A DNA stretch of 64,000 nt from the NCBI GenBank assembly GCA_947629335.1, contig CANRDI010000007.1, forward strand, positions 30,825 to 94,824. Reading direction: 5' to 3'. A program made the position numbers and the translations under genes. The notes beneath the pieces were generated by a model. That model searched no databases and was not told the origin of the DNA. It saw only the letters and a list, made by a program, of their open reading frames with translations. Shown here piece after piece: positions 54,608-63,179 of the stretch; positions within the stretch are counted from its first letter, which is position 1; each line of letters opens with the position of its first letter. This stretch comes from an uncultured Clostridia bacterium. Lineage in GTDB: Bacteria > Bacillota > Clostridia > Oscillospirales > Ruminococcaceae.

Positions 54608-55804
54608 ATGGGAAAACTGAAATCATTTATAATATGCGCGGCTGCGGCAGCCTGCCCCATTTTTATCTGTACAGACAACGGGTTCGGCGCTTTCCTTCGT
54701 TCGGCAGCGTATATTTCCGCAGGCGTCCTCTCACCGACCGAGATCGGCTCAAACAGTTATTCAGACAACTATTCAAGTTCGGACAAGCCCGTCATTCCGA
54801 ACAATTCCGAACCGTCCTCGTCATATTCTGCTTCTTCCGAAAACAATTATATATCGGAAATTGAACCTGCCTCATCAAACAGTTCGTATCATGAAAGCAA
54901 TACTGACGACATTGAACAAAATGTGCGCGGAACAGTAATAAGACTGAACGCGTCCGAGCTTGTTGACGAGACAGACTATTCGGTATTTACTGAACACAGC
55001 GGAGCTATATACCGATTTAATTACGGAAAATATTTGTCAAGCGATTATATTAACCTTCCAAGCGGCGCGCAGATAAGAAATTGTACATATGTAAATAACT
55101 CTGTGCTCGAAGAAGCAGCAAAACTGCTTCCGAACCTTATGGGAAACTATAATCCGAGCGAACCGCAGGTATTGATATATCACACCCACACAACCGAAAG
55201 TTTTATGCCCGAAGAAAACTGGTACGACGACAAATATCCCACGCGCTCGTTCAGCTCAGAGCGTAATATCACAGCGGTAGGTGACGCGCTTTGTGAAGCG
55301 CTTGCAAAACGCGGAATATCGAGCGTTCACGACTGTACCGTCCATGATTATCCGTCATTTACGGGAGCTTACTTAAATTCAGCACAAACGATAAAGCGAA
55401 ACTTAGAACAATATCCGAGCATTAAAATAGTAATAGACATTCACCGCGACGCAATTATAAACACAGACGGTTCGCTTGCCGCGCCGATTGCCGAAATAGA
55501 CGGCAAAAATGCCGCTCAGTTTATGATAATCTCAGGCTGTGACGACGGAACTATGAATATGCCTGATTACATTGAAAACTTCAAACTTGCTTGCTTGCTG
55601 CAAGACTGCGCTGAAAATGCTTATCCGGGTCTTGCGAGGGCGGTTTTGTTTGACTATCGCTGTTACAATCAAAACCTTTCCACAGGAGGACTTTTAATTG
55701 AGGTCGGCAGTCACGGAAATTCTCTAAACGAGGTCGTTTACACGGGCGAACTGCTCGGAAACGTCATAGCCGACGCTCTTGAACAAAGGTTTGCTCACAA
55801 CTGA
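54608..55804 (+). CDS. spoIIP: Stage II sporulation protein P
   Basis: 398 aa from ATG 54608, nine bases after AAGGAG. SpoIIP is a murein amidase/endopeptidase that with SpoIID and SpoIIM dissolves the septal wall during engulfment. An N-terminal signal anchor (about 5-20) leads into a Ser/Asn/Tyr-rich linker (about 40-105), and the catalytic domain begins near residue 180 with PQVLIYHTHTTESFMP (metal-ligand His and Glu) and continues with IDIHRDA and the C-terminal EVGSHGNSLNEV. It shows that the host makes spores. No clear sigma-E promoter was identified. Confidence 0.92.
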   Translation: MGKLKSFIICAAAAACPIFICTDNGFGAFLRSAAYISAGVLSPTEIGSNSYSDNYSSSDKPVIPNNSEPSSSYSASSENNYISEIEPASSNSSYHESNTDDIEQNVRGTVIRLNASELVDETDYSVFTEHSGAIYRFNYGKYLSSDYINLPSGAQIRNCTYVNNSVLEEAAKLLPNLMGNYNPSEPQVLIYHTHTTESFMPEENWYDDKYPTRSFSSERNITAVGDALCEALAKRGISSVHDCTVHDYPSFTGAYLNSAQTIKRNLEQYPSIKIVIDIHRDAIINTDGSLAAPIAEIDGKNAAQFMIISGCDDGTMNMPDYIENFKLACLLQDCAENAYPGLARAVLFDYRCYNQNLSTGGLLIEVGSHGNSLNEVVYTGELLGNVIADALEQRFAHN

Positions 55805-55837
55805 TAAACTCTCGATTTTAGCGTTTTGAAGACTTTA

Positions 55838-56260
55838 TTACATTTTCTTTTTTGTATCTTCAAGAAGCTGAAAAAGCGTGACGTTTTTCATTTCGTTTTC
55901 CATTGCGGATTGAACTGCTTCTATCCTTCCGTCCAAAACAGAATGTATCGTTCTTCCGACAGGACAATCGGGGTTTGGATTTTCGTGGAAGTGAAAAAGC
56001 GGTTCTTCTTTTTCAACAGCTTTGAAAATTTCCAAGAGCGTTATTTCCTCGGCAGGTTTTTTTAAAAACGCTCCGCCTATCCCTTGTTTTATTTCAACAA
56101 CTCCTGCGCGCGAAAGTGTTCCGAGAATGTTTCTCACAACAACAGGATTTACGTTTATGCTGTTTGAAAGGAAATTTGACGTAATTTTACATTCGTTTTC
56201 AAACATCGCTATGCAGAGCATTATGTGTGTCGCTATGGTAAATCTTGAAGAGAACTGCAC
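55838..56260 (-). CDS. Rrf2-family transcriptional regulator
   Basis: 140 aa from a GTG at 56260; the frame extends to 56293 but those codons lie over the -10 element. The N-terminal winged helix shows FTIATHIMLCIAMFENECKITS and VNPVVVRNILGTLSRAGVVEIKQG, the recognition helix and wing of Rrf2 proteins. IscR/NsrR-like FeS ligands (three spaced Cys) are not evident; only one Cys (NPDCPVG) lies in that region, so it may sense by a single thiol, as CymR/YwnA-type members do or otherwise. It is divergent from the cupin gene, with shared operator-like sites. Confidence 0.9.
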   Translation of the reverse strand: MQFSSRFTIATHIMLCIAMFENECKITSNFLSNSINVNPVVVRNILGTLSRAGVVEIKQGIGGAFLKKPAEEITLLEIFKAVEKEEPLFHFHENPNPDCPVGRTIHSVLDGRIEAVQSAMENEMKNVTLFQLLEDTKKKM

Positions 56261-56283
56261 AAAATCACCCCTATCCGTATAAT

Positions 56284-56312
56284 ATTGTATCACTTTTTCG
56301 TTGTATTGTCAA
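56284..56312 (-). promoter_or_regulatory. Sigma-A promoter of the Rrf2 gene
   Basis: Minus strand TTGACA (56307-56312), 17 bases, TACAAT (56284-56289). Transcription from about 56277 supports the GTG start at 56260. Confidence 0.85.
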
Positions 56313-56314
56313 CA

Positions 56315-56424
56315 GTTACAACAGTTTGAGGAAAATTTTGTACAAATATACAAAATTGTGTTGTAACCATTGACATTACATCTAACTTGTGTTATACTGT
56401 TGTTGTAACAAAGAACGTTACAAC
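56315..56424. promoter_or_regulatory. Four GTTGTAAC/GTTACAAC operator half-sites
   Basis: GTTACAAC at 56315-56322, GTTGTAAC at 56360-56367, GTTGTAAC at 56402-56409 and GTTACAAC at 56417-56424. The last two form a perfect palindrome with a 7-base gap just after the cupin -10. The first two flank the -35 regions of both promoters in the same inward-facing order. They are the likely binding sites of the Rrf2 protein. Confidence 0.75.
56370..56398 (+). promoter_or_regulatory. Sigma-A promoter of the cupin gene
   Basis: TTGACA (56370-56375), 17 bases, TATACT (56393-56398), with operator half-sites on both sides. Confidence 0.87.
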
Positions 56425-56446
56425 TATTTTTCGGAGGTAAATTATT

Positions 56447-56803
56447 ATGAGCAACTACAACAAAACAACAGTTGGAGAAGAAGCAAGAACCGAGCTTCAT
56501 GACAAACTTTCGCTTACAGGTGCGGAAATAAGTGTAAACAATCTTCCCGCAGGCGCAAGCGTTCCGTTTGTTCATTTTCACAAGCAAAACGAGGAGATCT
56601 ATGCTATAGTTTCCGGCAAGGGAAAGGCTGTCATAGATGATGAAACGGTAGAACTTGCGGCAGGAGATTGGCTTAGAATTTCGCCCGCAGCAAAAAGGCA
56701 ATTTTTCGCGGCGGATAATTCACCGATAAGCTATATTTGTATTCAGGTTAAGGCAGGTTCGCTTGAAAAATACACGGCAGAAGACGCCGAAATTTGCAGG
56801 TGA
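56447..56803 (+). CDS. Small single-domain cupin protein
   Basis: 118 aa. The cupin motif 1 reads VPFVHFHKQNEEIYAIVSGKG (residues about 39-59, two His and a Glu as metal ligands) and motif 2 includes ELAAGDWLRISPAAKRQF. This is the size of stand-alone cupins that bind a small molecule or metal. GGAGG lies nine bases before the ATG. It is transcribed away from a Rrf2 regulator and is its likely target, so it may take part in a redox, electrophile or metal response. The ligand is unknown. Confidence 0.88.
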   Translation: MSNYNKTTVGEEARTELHDKLSLTGAEISVNNLPAGASVPFVHFHKQNEEIYAIVSGKGKAVIDDETVELAAGDWLRISPAAKRQFFAADNSPISYICIQVKAGSLEKYTAEDAEICR

Positions 56804-56854
56804 AGATTTTGGGCAGTTAATCTCGGCTAATAAAGGCGGGGAGGCGCGGAGAAC

Positions 56855-57835
56855 AACATTTCCTCATTCCGACCGCGCTGCAAGGCGCGGCACGAAAGTT
56901 TTTTGAAATTTTTTTGGGGGAAAACTTTTGAAAAAGTTTTCCCCCAAACCCCTTTTCAAAACTTTTATGTTACTTGCAGTAATGGAAAAGCATTTCCGCT
57001 TTCCAACCACGCCGCAAGGCGCGGCACGAAAGTTTTTTGAAATTTTTTTGGGGGAAAACTTTTGAAAAAGTTTTCCCCCAAACCCCTTTTCAAAACTTTT
57101 ATGTTGCTTGCAGTAATGGAAAAGCATTTCCGCTTTCCGACCGCGCCGTGAGGCGCGGCACGAAAGTTTTTTGAAATTTTTTTGGGGGAAAACTTTTGAA
57201 AAAGTTTTCCCCAAACCCCTTTTCAAAACTTTTATGTTACTTGCAGTAATGGAAAAGCATTTCCGCTTTCCGACCGCGCCGTGAGGCGCGGCACATAAAA
57301 GTTTTGGAAAGAGGGTTCAAGGGAGAAAACCTTTTTCAAAAGTTTTCTCCCTTGCGTTTTTCCTCTTGAAAACCTTGCGGTTTTAGCTTTGTTATTTGTT
57401 ACTTTGGTTCATAGGCGCACACCTGTTTCATTTTCCGCTTACTCCACACAGTTGGAAAACCAAACCGAAAAAACCCTACACCTTCAACGTTTCCATTTAC
57501 GTTTCTCTTAACTCAAGCGCACGCACCCGCAGCCATCTTCCACACCCCGCACGCTCTCCGAGCGGACGCGCCGTGCTGCTCGCTGCGCTGCGCAGCTGCT
57601 CACTCCGCTTCGCTCCGTTTGCGTTTTCGCTGCGCGAAAACACGGCGCTGACGGCTTCGTGGTTCGCTTACTTATAACTGTGAAAAAACCCAATTTTAAT
57701 GTTTGCGGGGGCGCTGCCCCTGCGCCCCCGTTGAGGGAAAACTTTTTTGAAAAAAAGTTTTCCCTCAAACTCCTTTTCAAAAAACTTATGTGCCGCCGCT
57801 TACGCGGCGGTCGGAATGAGAAAACGCTTTTCCCC
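56855..57835. repeat. Repeat island 4, with 134-bp tandem array and inverted 420-bp block
   Basis: Lies between the convergent cupin and PFOR genes. Hairpins starting GGGGGAAAAC at 56916, 57050 and 57184 give an exact 134-base period, each followed by a CCGCGCC-loop-GGCGCGG hairpin. 57290-57680 is nearly identical to 20290-19865 read in reverse, and 57700-57790 is the GC-capped hairpin seen in islands 1-3. It ends with the complement of TTAGAGGTAAGA near 57842. No genes seen. Confidence 0.85.
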
Positions 57836-57850
57836 TTTCATCTTACCTCT

Positions 57851-57882
57851 AAAAAATCGGCGGCTGAATTTCTTCAGCCGCC
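57851..57882 (-). terminator. Intrinsic terminator of PFOR
   Basis: Minus strand GGCGGCTGA-agaaat-TCAGCCGCC followed by GATTTTTT. Confidence 0.88.
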
Positions 57883-57905
57883 TGAGTTATTATTGAGCAA
57901 ATTGA

Positions 57906-60900
57906 TTATGCCTTTTCAAACTCTTCTTTGTACGCTTTCTGCATTTCAACAAGGTGATCATACTTAGCCTTGGAGTTTGCAACTGCCTTGTCAAACAGAA
58001 CCGTAGCTCTGTCGGGATTAGCACGCATAAGAGAGTTGTAACGAACTTCTCTCATCATAAATGCCTTGTAATCGCCCGTAGGAGCCTTGCTGTCAAGAGT
58101 AAACGGTGACTTGCCCTCGTCAGCAAGCGCAGGATTGAAGCGGAACAAGTGCCAGTAACCTGCCTCAACTGCTTCTTTCTCAACCTGCTGAGCGATCGTA
58201 AGTCCGCCCTTAATGCCGTGGTTGATACAAGGAGCATAAGCGATTATCAGCGAAGGTCCGTCATAAGCCTCAGCCTCTGCAATTGCCTTCAAGCACTGGT
58301 TTCTGTCAGCGCCCATAGCTATCTGAGCAACATATACATAGCCGTAGTTCATGGCAATTCCCGCAAGGTCTTTCTTCTTAACATCCTTACCGCCTGCCGC
58401 AAACTGTGCAACAGCTCCGACATTTGTAGCCTTTGAAGCCTGACCGCCCGTGTTCGAGTAAACCTCGGTATCGAATACGAGGATATTAACGTTCTTGCCC
58501 GAAGCAATTACATGGTCAAGTCCGCCGTAACCGATATCATAAGCCCAGCCGTCGCCGCCGAGTATCCACTGGCTCTTCTTTGAGAGGTACTGTTTGAGCG
58601 AAAGAACGTCGAGCGCTTCCTTGTTTCCGCAGTTGCAAGCCTCGATCTTGCTTACGAGAGCCTTTGTAGCCTCTGCATTTGCCTTGCCGTCGTTCTTGGT
58701 CTCAAAGTACTTGTCGATAAGACCTACGACCTCGGTGTTGCCCTTGCCCTCAGCCTTTTCGCGGAGAACCTTCAAGCAATTCTGCGCTCTGTTTCTGAGA
58801 GTATCCTGTGCAAGGAACATACCCAGACCGAACTCTGCGTTATCCTCAAACAGCGAGTTGCCCCAAGCAGGACCGTGACCCTCTTTGTTGGTGGTGTACG
58901 GAGTTGAAGGCTCAGAACCTGCCCAGATTGACGAGCAGCCTGTCGCGTTTGCAATGTACATTCTGTCGCCGAAGAGCTGAGTTACGAGCTTAGCATAAGG
59001 AGTTTCTCCGCAGCCCGCGCATGCGCCTGAGAATTCAAGCAGCGGCTGTTTGAACTGAGCGCCCTTAATGGTGCTCTCCTTAAACTTTTCAACCGCCTGA
59101 TCGTTTGCGTTGTCGTTAGCAACAGCATAGTCGAAGAACTTCTGCTGTTCCATAACTGTCTCGATAGGCGACATAACAAGCGCGTTCTTTGCCTTGTCCT
59201 TTGCGCCTGCGGGGCAGATGTTTGCGCATACGCCGCAGCCTGTGCAGTCAAGAGTAGAAATAGCCATTGTATACTTCATACCGGGCATACCCGTTGCGTC
59301 CTTTGTAACAACTCCCGCGGGCAGCTTCGCAGCCTGCTCCTCGGTATAAACGAACGGACGGATAACAGCGTGCGGGCAAACCATAGCACAGTTGTTGCAC
59401 TGGATACAGTTTTCGGGGATCCACTTCGGAACATCAACCGCAATGCCGCGCTTTTCAAATGCGGCAGAACCCTGCGGGAACGTACCGTCAGCAATGTCAA
59501 CAAACGTCGAAACAGGGAGCTTGTCGCCGCGCTGTGCGTTTACGGGAACCTGAATGTTGTTTACAAAGTCGATAAGGAACTTGTTGTCGCCCTCGAAGTG
59601 CGGGTGAACAAGCTCGCCCTGAGCGTCAGCCCAAGAAGCGGGAACGTCAACCTTTATAACTTCGCCCGCGCCTCTTTCGATAGCGGCGTAGTTCATGTTT
59701 ACAATGTCCTCGCCCTTCTTTGCAAACGACTTGTAAGCAGCCTTCTTCATATAGTCGATCGCCTGGTCTGCGGGGATAATGTTTGCAATTGAGAAGAATG
59801 CCGACTGCAAAACGGTGTTGGTCTTATTTCCGAGACCTATTTCCTTCGCTACCTTGATAGCGTTGATGATGTAGAAATTGATGTTGTTCTTTGCTATATA
59901 CGCCTTTACGGGAGCAGGGAGCTTTTCGTCAAGCTCGTCAACTGTCCACTGGCAGTTGAGCAGGAACGAACCGCCGGGGATAACGTCCTCGACCATATCG
60001 TACTTGTCTATATAAGACGGGTTATGGCACGCAACAAAGTTCGCCTTATTGATGAAGTAAGTGGACTTTATGGGCGTCTTGCCAAATCTGAGGTGAGAAA
60101 CCGTTACGCCGCCCGACTTCTTTGAGTCGTATGCGAAATATGCCTGAGCGTACATATCGGTGTGGTCGCCGATGATCTTGATGGAGTTCTTGTTCGCGCC
60201 GACAGTACCGTCCGAGCCGAGACCCCAGAACTTGCAGCAGGTCGTGCCTTCGGGCGTTGTGTTCGGGTTTTCCGTAACTTTAAGCGAGAGGTTTGTAACA
60301 TCATCCTCAATGCCGACAGTAAATACGGGCTTTTCGGTGTTGTTGTAAACTGCAATGATATGAGACGGGTTGCAGTCCTTCGAACCGAGTCCGTAACGGC
60401 CCGTGAAGATTGGAACGCCCTGGAACTTGCCCTCTCTGTTAAGAGCGGCAACAACATCAAGGTAAAGAGGTTCGCCCATAGAACCGGGCTCTTTTGTTCT
60501 GTCAAGAACGGTGATCTTCTTAACTGTCGAGGGAATAGCCTCAACAAGAGCCTTTGAAACGAACGGTCTGTAAAGTCTTACCTTTACAAGTCCGACCTTC
60601 TTGCCCTGTGCGGTCAAGTAGTCAATCGTTTCCTCGATAGTATCGCATACAGAACCCATAGCTATGATGACCTGTTCTGCGTCGGGAGCGCCGTAGTAGT
60701 TGAACAGTTTGTAGTTAGTGCCTATCTTGGCATTTACCTTGTCCATATACTCCGTAACGATAGCGGGGATATTATTATAATAAGTATTGCAGGCTTCTCT
60801 GCCCTGGAAGAAGATATCGGGGTTCTGAGCGGTACCGTGAAGAACAGGATTCTCCGGATTTAAAGCTCTGTTTCTGAATGCCTGTACAGCGTCCATATCG

Positions 60901-61484
60901 ACCATTTCCGCAAGGTCGTTATAATCCCATACCTCGATCTTCTGTATCTCGTGAGAGGTACGGAAACCGTCAAAGAAGTGCAGGAAAGGAACTCTTCCCT
61001 TGATAGTCGAAAGGTGAGCGACAGCGCCTAAATCCATAACCTCCTGCGGGTTGGTGGAGCAAAGCATAGCGTAGCCTGTCTGACGGCAAGCGTAAACGTC
61101 GCTGTGATCGCCGAAAATCGAAAGAGCGTTTGAAGCAACGGCTCTTGCCGAAACATGGATAACCGACGGAAGCAGCTCGCCCGCGATCTTGTACATATTC
61201 GGGATCATGAGGAGCAGACCCTGCGAAGCGGTATATGTTGTTGTAAGCGCGCCTGCTGAAAGCGAGCCGTGAACTGCGCCTGCCGCGCCGGCCTCGGACT
61301 GCATTTCAACAACCTTTACAGTTTCGCCGAAAATGTTCTTTCTTCCTGCTGTTGCCCAGGAATCAGTGACTTCCGCCATAACGGAAGAAGGGGTGATGGG
61401 GTAAATAGCAGCCAAATCGGTAAACGCATAAGAAACGTGACCTGCGGCGTTATTACCGTCCATCGTAAGCTTTTCTCTTGCCAT
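57906..61484 (-). CDS. nifJ: Pyruvate:ferredoxin (flavodoxin) oxidoreductase, single chain
   Basis: 1192 aa, the length of homodimeric PFOR. It oxidises pyruvate to acetyl-CoA and CO2, reducing ferredoxin. Domains in order: pyrimidine-binding domain I (YPITPSSVMAEV near 29-40), CoA-binding domain III, the 2x[4Fe-4S] ferredoxin domain with CIQCNNCAMVCPHAV and CTGCGVCANICPAGA (about 690-760), and the TPP-binding domain with GACAGCGETPYAKL and GGDGWAYDIGYGG. AGGAGG precedes the ATG. It is a central fermentation enzyme here and typical of strict anaerobes. Confidence 0.97.
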   Translation of the reverse strand: MAREKLTMDGNNAAGHVSYAFTDLAAIYPITPSSVMAEVTDSWATAGRKNIFGETVKVVEMQSEAGAAGAVHGSLSAGALTTTYTASQGLLLMIPNMYKIAGELLPSVIHVSARAVASNALSIFGDHSDVYACRQTGYAMLCSTNPQEVMDLGAVAHLSTIKGRVPFLHFFDGFRTSHEIQKIEVWDYNDLAEMVDMDAVQAFRNRALNPENPVLHGTAQNPDIFFQGREACNTYYNNIPAIVTEYMDKVNAKIGTNYKLFNYYGAPDAEQVIIAMGSVCDTIEETIDYLTAQGKKVGLVKVRLYRPFVSKALVEAIPSTVKKITVLDRTKEPGSMGEPLYLDVVAALNREGKFQGVPIFTGRYGLGSKDCNPSHIIAVYNNTEKPVFTVGIEDDVTNLSLKVTENPNTTPEGTTCCKFWGLGSDGTVGANKNSIKIIGDHTDMYAQAYFAYDSKKSGGVTVSHLRFGKTPIKSTYFINKANFVACHNPSYIDKYDMVEDVIPGGSFLLNCQWTVDELDEKLPAPVKAYIAKNNINFYIINAIKVAKEIGLGNKTNTVLQSAFFSIANIIPADQAIDYMKKAAYKSFAKKGEDIVNMNYAAIERGAGEVIKVDVPASWADAQGELVHPHFEGDNKFLIDFVNNIQVPVNAQRGDKLPVSTFVDIADGTFPQGSAAFEKRGIAVDVPKWIPENCIQCNNCAMVCPHAVIRPFVYTEEQAAKLPAGVVTKDATGMPGMKYTMAISTLDCTGCGVCANICPAGAKDKAKNALVMSPIETVMEQQKFFDYAVANDNANDQAVEKFKESTIKGAQFKQPLLEFSGACAGCGETPYAKLVTQLFGDRMYIANATGCSSIWAGSEPSTPYTTNKEGHGPAWGNSLFEDNAEFGLGMFLAQDTLRNRAQNCLKVLREKAEGKGNTEVVGLIDKYFETKNDGKANAEATKALVSKIEACNCGNKEALDVLSLKQYLSKKSQWILGGDGWAYDIGYGGLDHVIASGKNVNILVFDTEVYSNTGGQASKATNVGAVAQFAAGGKDVKKKDLAGIAMNYGYVYVAQIAMGADRNQCLKAIAEAEAYDGPSLIIAYAPCINHGIKGGLTIAQQVEKEAVEAGYWHLFRFNPALADEGKSPFTLDSKAPTGDYKAFMMREVRYNSLMRANPDRATVLFDKAVANSKAKYDHLVEMQKAYKEEFEKA

Positions 61485-61514
61485 TGGTTTATTCCTCCTA
61501 AGTTTATAATCGGC

Positions 61515-61532
61515 GTCCGAAATTTTTCGGAC
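61515..61532 (-). promoter_or_regulatory. Hairpin in the PFOR leader
   Basis: GTCCGAAA-TT-TTTCGGAC is a near-perfect palindrome between the promoter and ribosome binding site; possible operator or mRNA-stabilising stem. Confidence 0.4.
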
Positions 61533-61549
61533 ACTTATCTACAAATATC

Positions 61550-61578
61550 ATTTTAACATATTTTATTGTAAATTGCAA
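61550..61578 (-). promoter_or_regulatory. Sigma-A promoter of PFOR
   Basis: Minus strand TTGCAA (61573-61578), 17 bases, TAAAAT (61550-61555), about 60 bases before the ATG. Confidence 0.7.
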
Positions 61579-61677
61579 TAGAATTTCTGAAATTTTTTAT
61601 AAACTTTCTGTTAAAAGTCACTAATCATAGATTTAAAGGGTTTTTTCTGCGGAACTCTTATTATGTAAAGGTTTGTT

Positions 61678-61700
61678 CAGGCTTTCTCAACAGCCTTTGA
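61678..61700. repeat. Fragment of the palindromic element
   Basis: CAGGCTTTCTCAACAGCCT matches the right arm of the element at 22187-22330 and folds on itself (AGGCT/AGCCT). Confidence 0.45.
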
Positions 61701-61754
61701 TAATCACTTCTAATACGGACAACTCACGCATAAAATCCGTTAGAGGTGATTTTT

Positions 61755-62132
61755 ATGCGGAAAAAGAAAAAAAGCTCCCCGCTTATGCCTTATGGAGCGG
61801 GACTTATTATAGGATATGCGGTTTTGGCGGGTATTTCGGGGATAACGGCGCTTATAGTGCTTATAACGGATATGTCTGCGGCGGCGGGGATATCCGCGAT
61901 TTTTGCCATAGCCGCGGGGAGTTTTGTAAGCGGGAGAATTGTCGGAAAATCACGGCGCAGAGAAGGAATAAAAACGGGAGCGCTTTGCGGAACAGCTTTT
62001 ATAATACCTTTGCTTATACTTTCAATTATTTTCGGAAAAGCGGGAACGTTTATGATGTTTGTAAAAATCGCTTTAAGCGTGATATTCGGAGCGGCGGGCG
62101 GAGTTTCGGGCGTAAATGCAAAGGACGGGTGA
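61755..62132 (+). CDS. TIGR04086-like small membrane protein
   Basis: 125 aa from ATG 61755, eight bases after AGAGGTG. After a lysine-rich start (MRKKKKSS) it has four helices (about 12-32, 38-60, 72-95, 98-120) rich in Gly/Ala, with the pattern SGRIVGKSRRREGIKTGALCG in the middle. The family occurs in spore-forming Firmicutes and has no assigned function. Its end overlaps the ylbJ-like gene, so the pair is co-expressed. Confidence 0.75.
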   Translation: MRKKKKSSPLMPYGAGLIIGYAVLAGISGITALIVLITDMSAAAGISAIFAIAAGSFVSGRIVGKSRRREGIKTGALCGTAFIIPLLILSIIFGKAGTFMMFVKIALSVIFGAAGGVSGVNAKDG

Positions 62133-63171
62133 CGAGTTGAAAAAGATAGTTTTTTCCGCTGTGTCTTTAGCGGCTGCGGCATTTCTGCTCGTTTTTTCGG
62201 GAGAAGTGCGGACGGCGGTTTCGGACGCTGTTTCAGACTGCCTTGAAATAATAATCCCGTCGTTATTTGCATTTTCAGCTCTTTCCATTTATTTACAAAA
62301 GAGCGGACTTTACAAGATCGCGCTGAAACCGTTCACACTTCTGCTGTCGAAAATACTAAGGCTCGACGAGGATATATGCGGGATATTTCTGCTTTCAAAT
62401 ATCGGAGGTTATCCTGTCGGAGCGAGCCTTATTTCCGCTCTGACGGTAGAAGGAAAATTAGACAAAAGCGGTGCGGAAAGGCTTATGTGCTGTTGTTTCG
62501 GGAGCGGTCCGTCGTTTATTATCGGAATGGTCGGCAAAATTGTTTTCAACAGTACGCTTGCGGGGACGATAATTTTCGCCTCATGTTTTCTTTCATCGCT
62601 CGTTATTGCGGCGAAAGTCGGGGCAGGCGGCAAAATAACGCTCCAAAAAACCGCGCTGAAATACGATCTCAGCGCGGGGTGTTTTATAAACTCGGTTTCT
62701 GCTGCGGCAAGGGCAATGTTTTCCGTATGTACAATGGTAGTTATTTTCTCGGTAATTTCGGCAGCGCTCCGTATAATAGGCGTAAACAGTCTTTTGGAGC
62801 GTGTGTTCGGCGACAGCGCAGTTTTCTCAGCTGTTTTGGAGGTCACGAGGATAAAGGAGATACCGTCGGGGGCATATGCCGTGCCGATATGCGCGGCGCT
62901 TTTAAGTTTTGGGGGAGTATGCGTTGCGCTTCAGATAACCGATATTGTCAAAGGGAGATTTCCTCTCGGAAAGTTTATGCTTTCGAGGATACCCGCGGCA
63001 GCACTGAGCGCGGCATTTTCCGCGATACTGTCTTTTTTTATCCCGAATATCAGCGAGGAAACTTTAGCGGGCAACGCTTCTGCACAGGTATTTTCGGAAA
63101 ATGCCGTGCTTTCGGTCTGCCTTCTGGCAATGTCCGCGCTTTTGCTTTTGGGGGAAAAACGGCGGGTTTAA
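62116..63171 (+). CDS. ylbJ: YlbJ-like sporulation integral membrane protein
   Basis: 351 aa with about eight helices and nucleoside-recognition (Gate) domain character. Signatures are LEIIIPSLFAFSALSIYLQ, LLSNIGGYPVGASLISAL and CCCFGSGPSFIIGMVG, as in YlbJ, a sigma-E controlled protein needed for spore coat or cortex formation in Bacillus. The ATG at 62116 overlaps the previous gene by 17 bases; a TTG at 62137 is an alternative start with GGACGGG upstream. Repeat island 5 follows the stop. Confidence 0.85.
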   Translation: MQRTGDELKKIVFSAVSLAAAAFLLVFSGEVRTAVSDAVSDCLEIIIPSLFAFSALSIYLQKSGLYKIALKPFTLLLSKILRLDEDICGIFLLSNIGGYPVGASLISALTVEGKLDKSGAERLMCCCFGSGPSFIIGMVGKIVFNSTLAGTIIFASCFLSSLVIAAKVGAGGKITLQKTALKYDLSAGCFINSVSAAARAMFSVCTMVVIFSVISAALRIIGVNSLLERVFGDSAVFSAVLEVTRIKEIPSGAYAVPICAALLSFGGVCVALQITDIVKGRFPLGKFMLSRIPAAALSAAFSAILSFFIPNISEETLAGNASAQVFSENAVLSVCLLAMSALLLLGEKRRV

Positions 63172-63179
63172 AATGAGGC

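Noticed and set aside
56261..56293. Longer start of the Rrf2 gene at 56293
   Set aside because: Those codons lie over the -10 element and upstream of the predicted transcription start.
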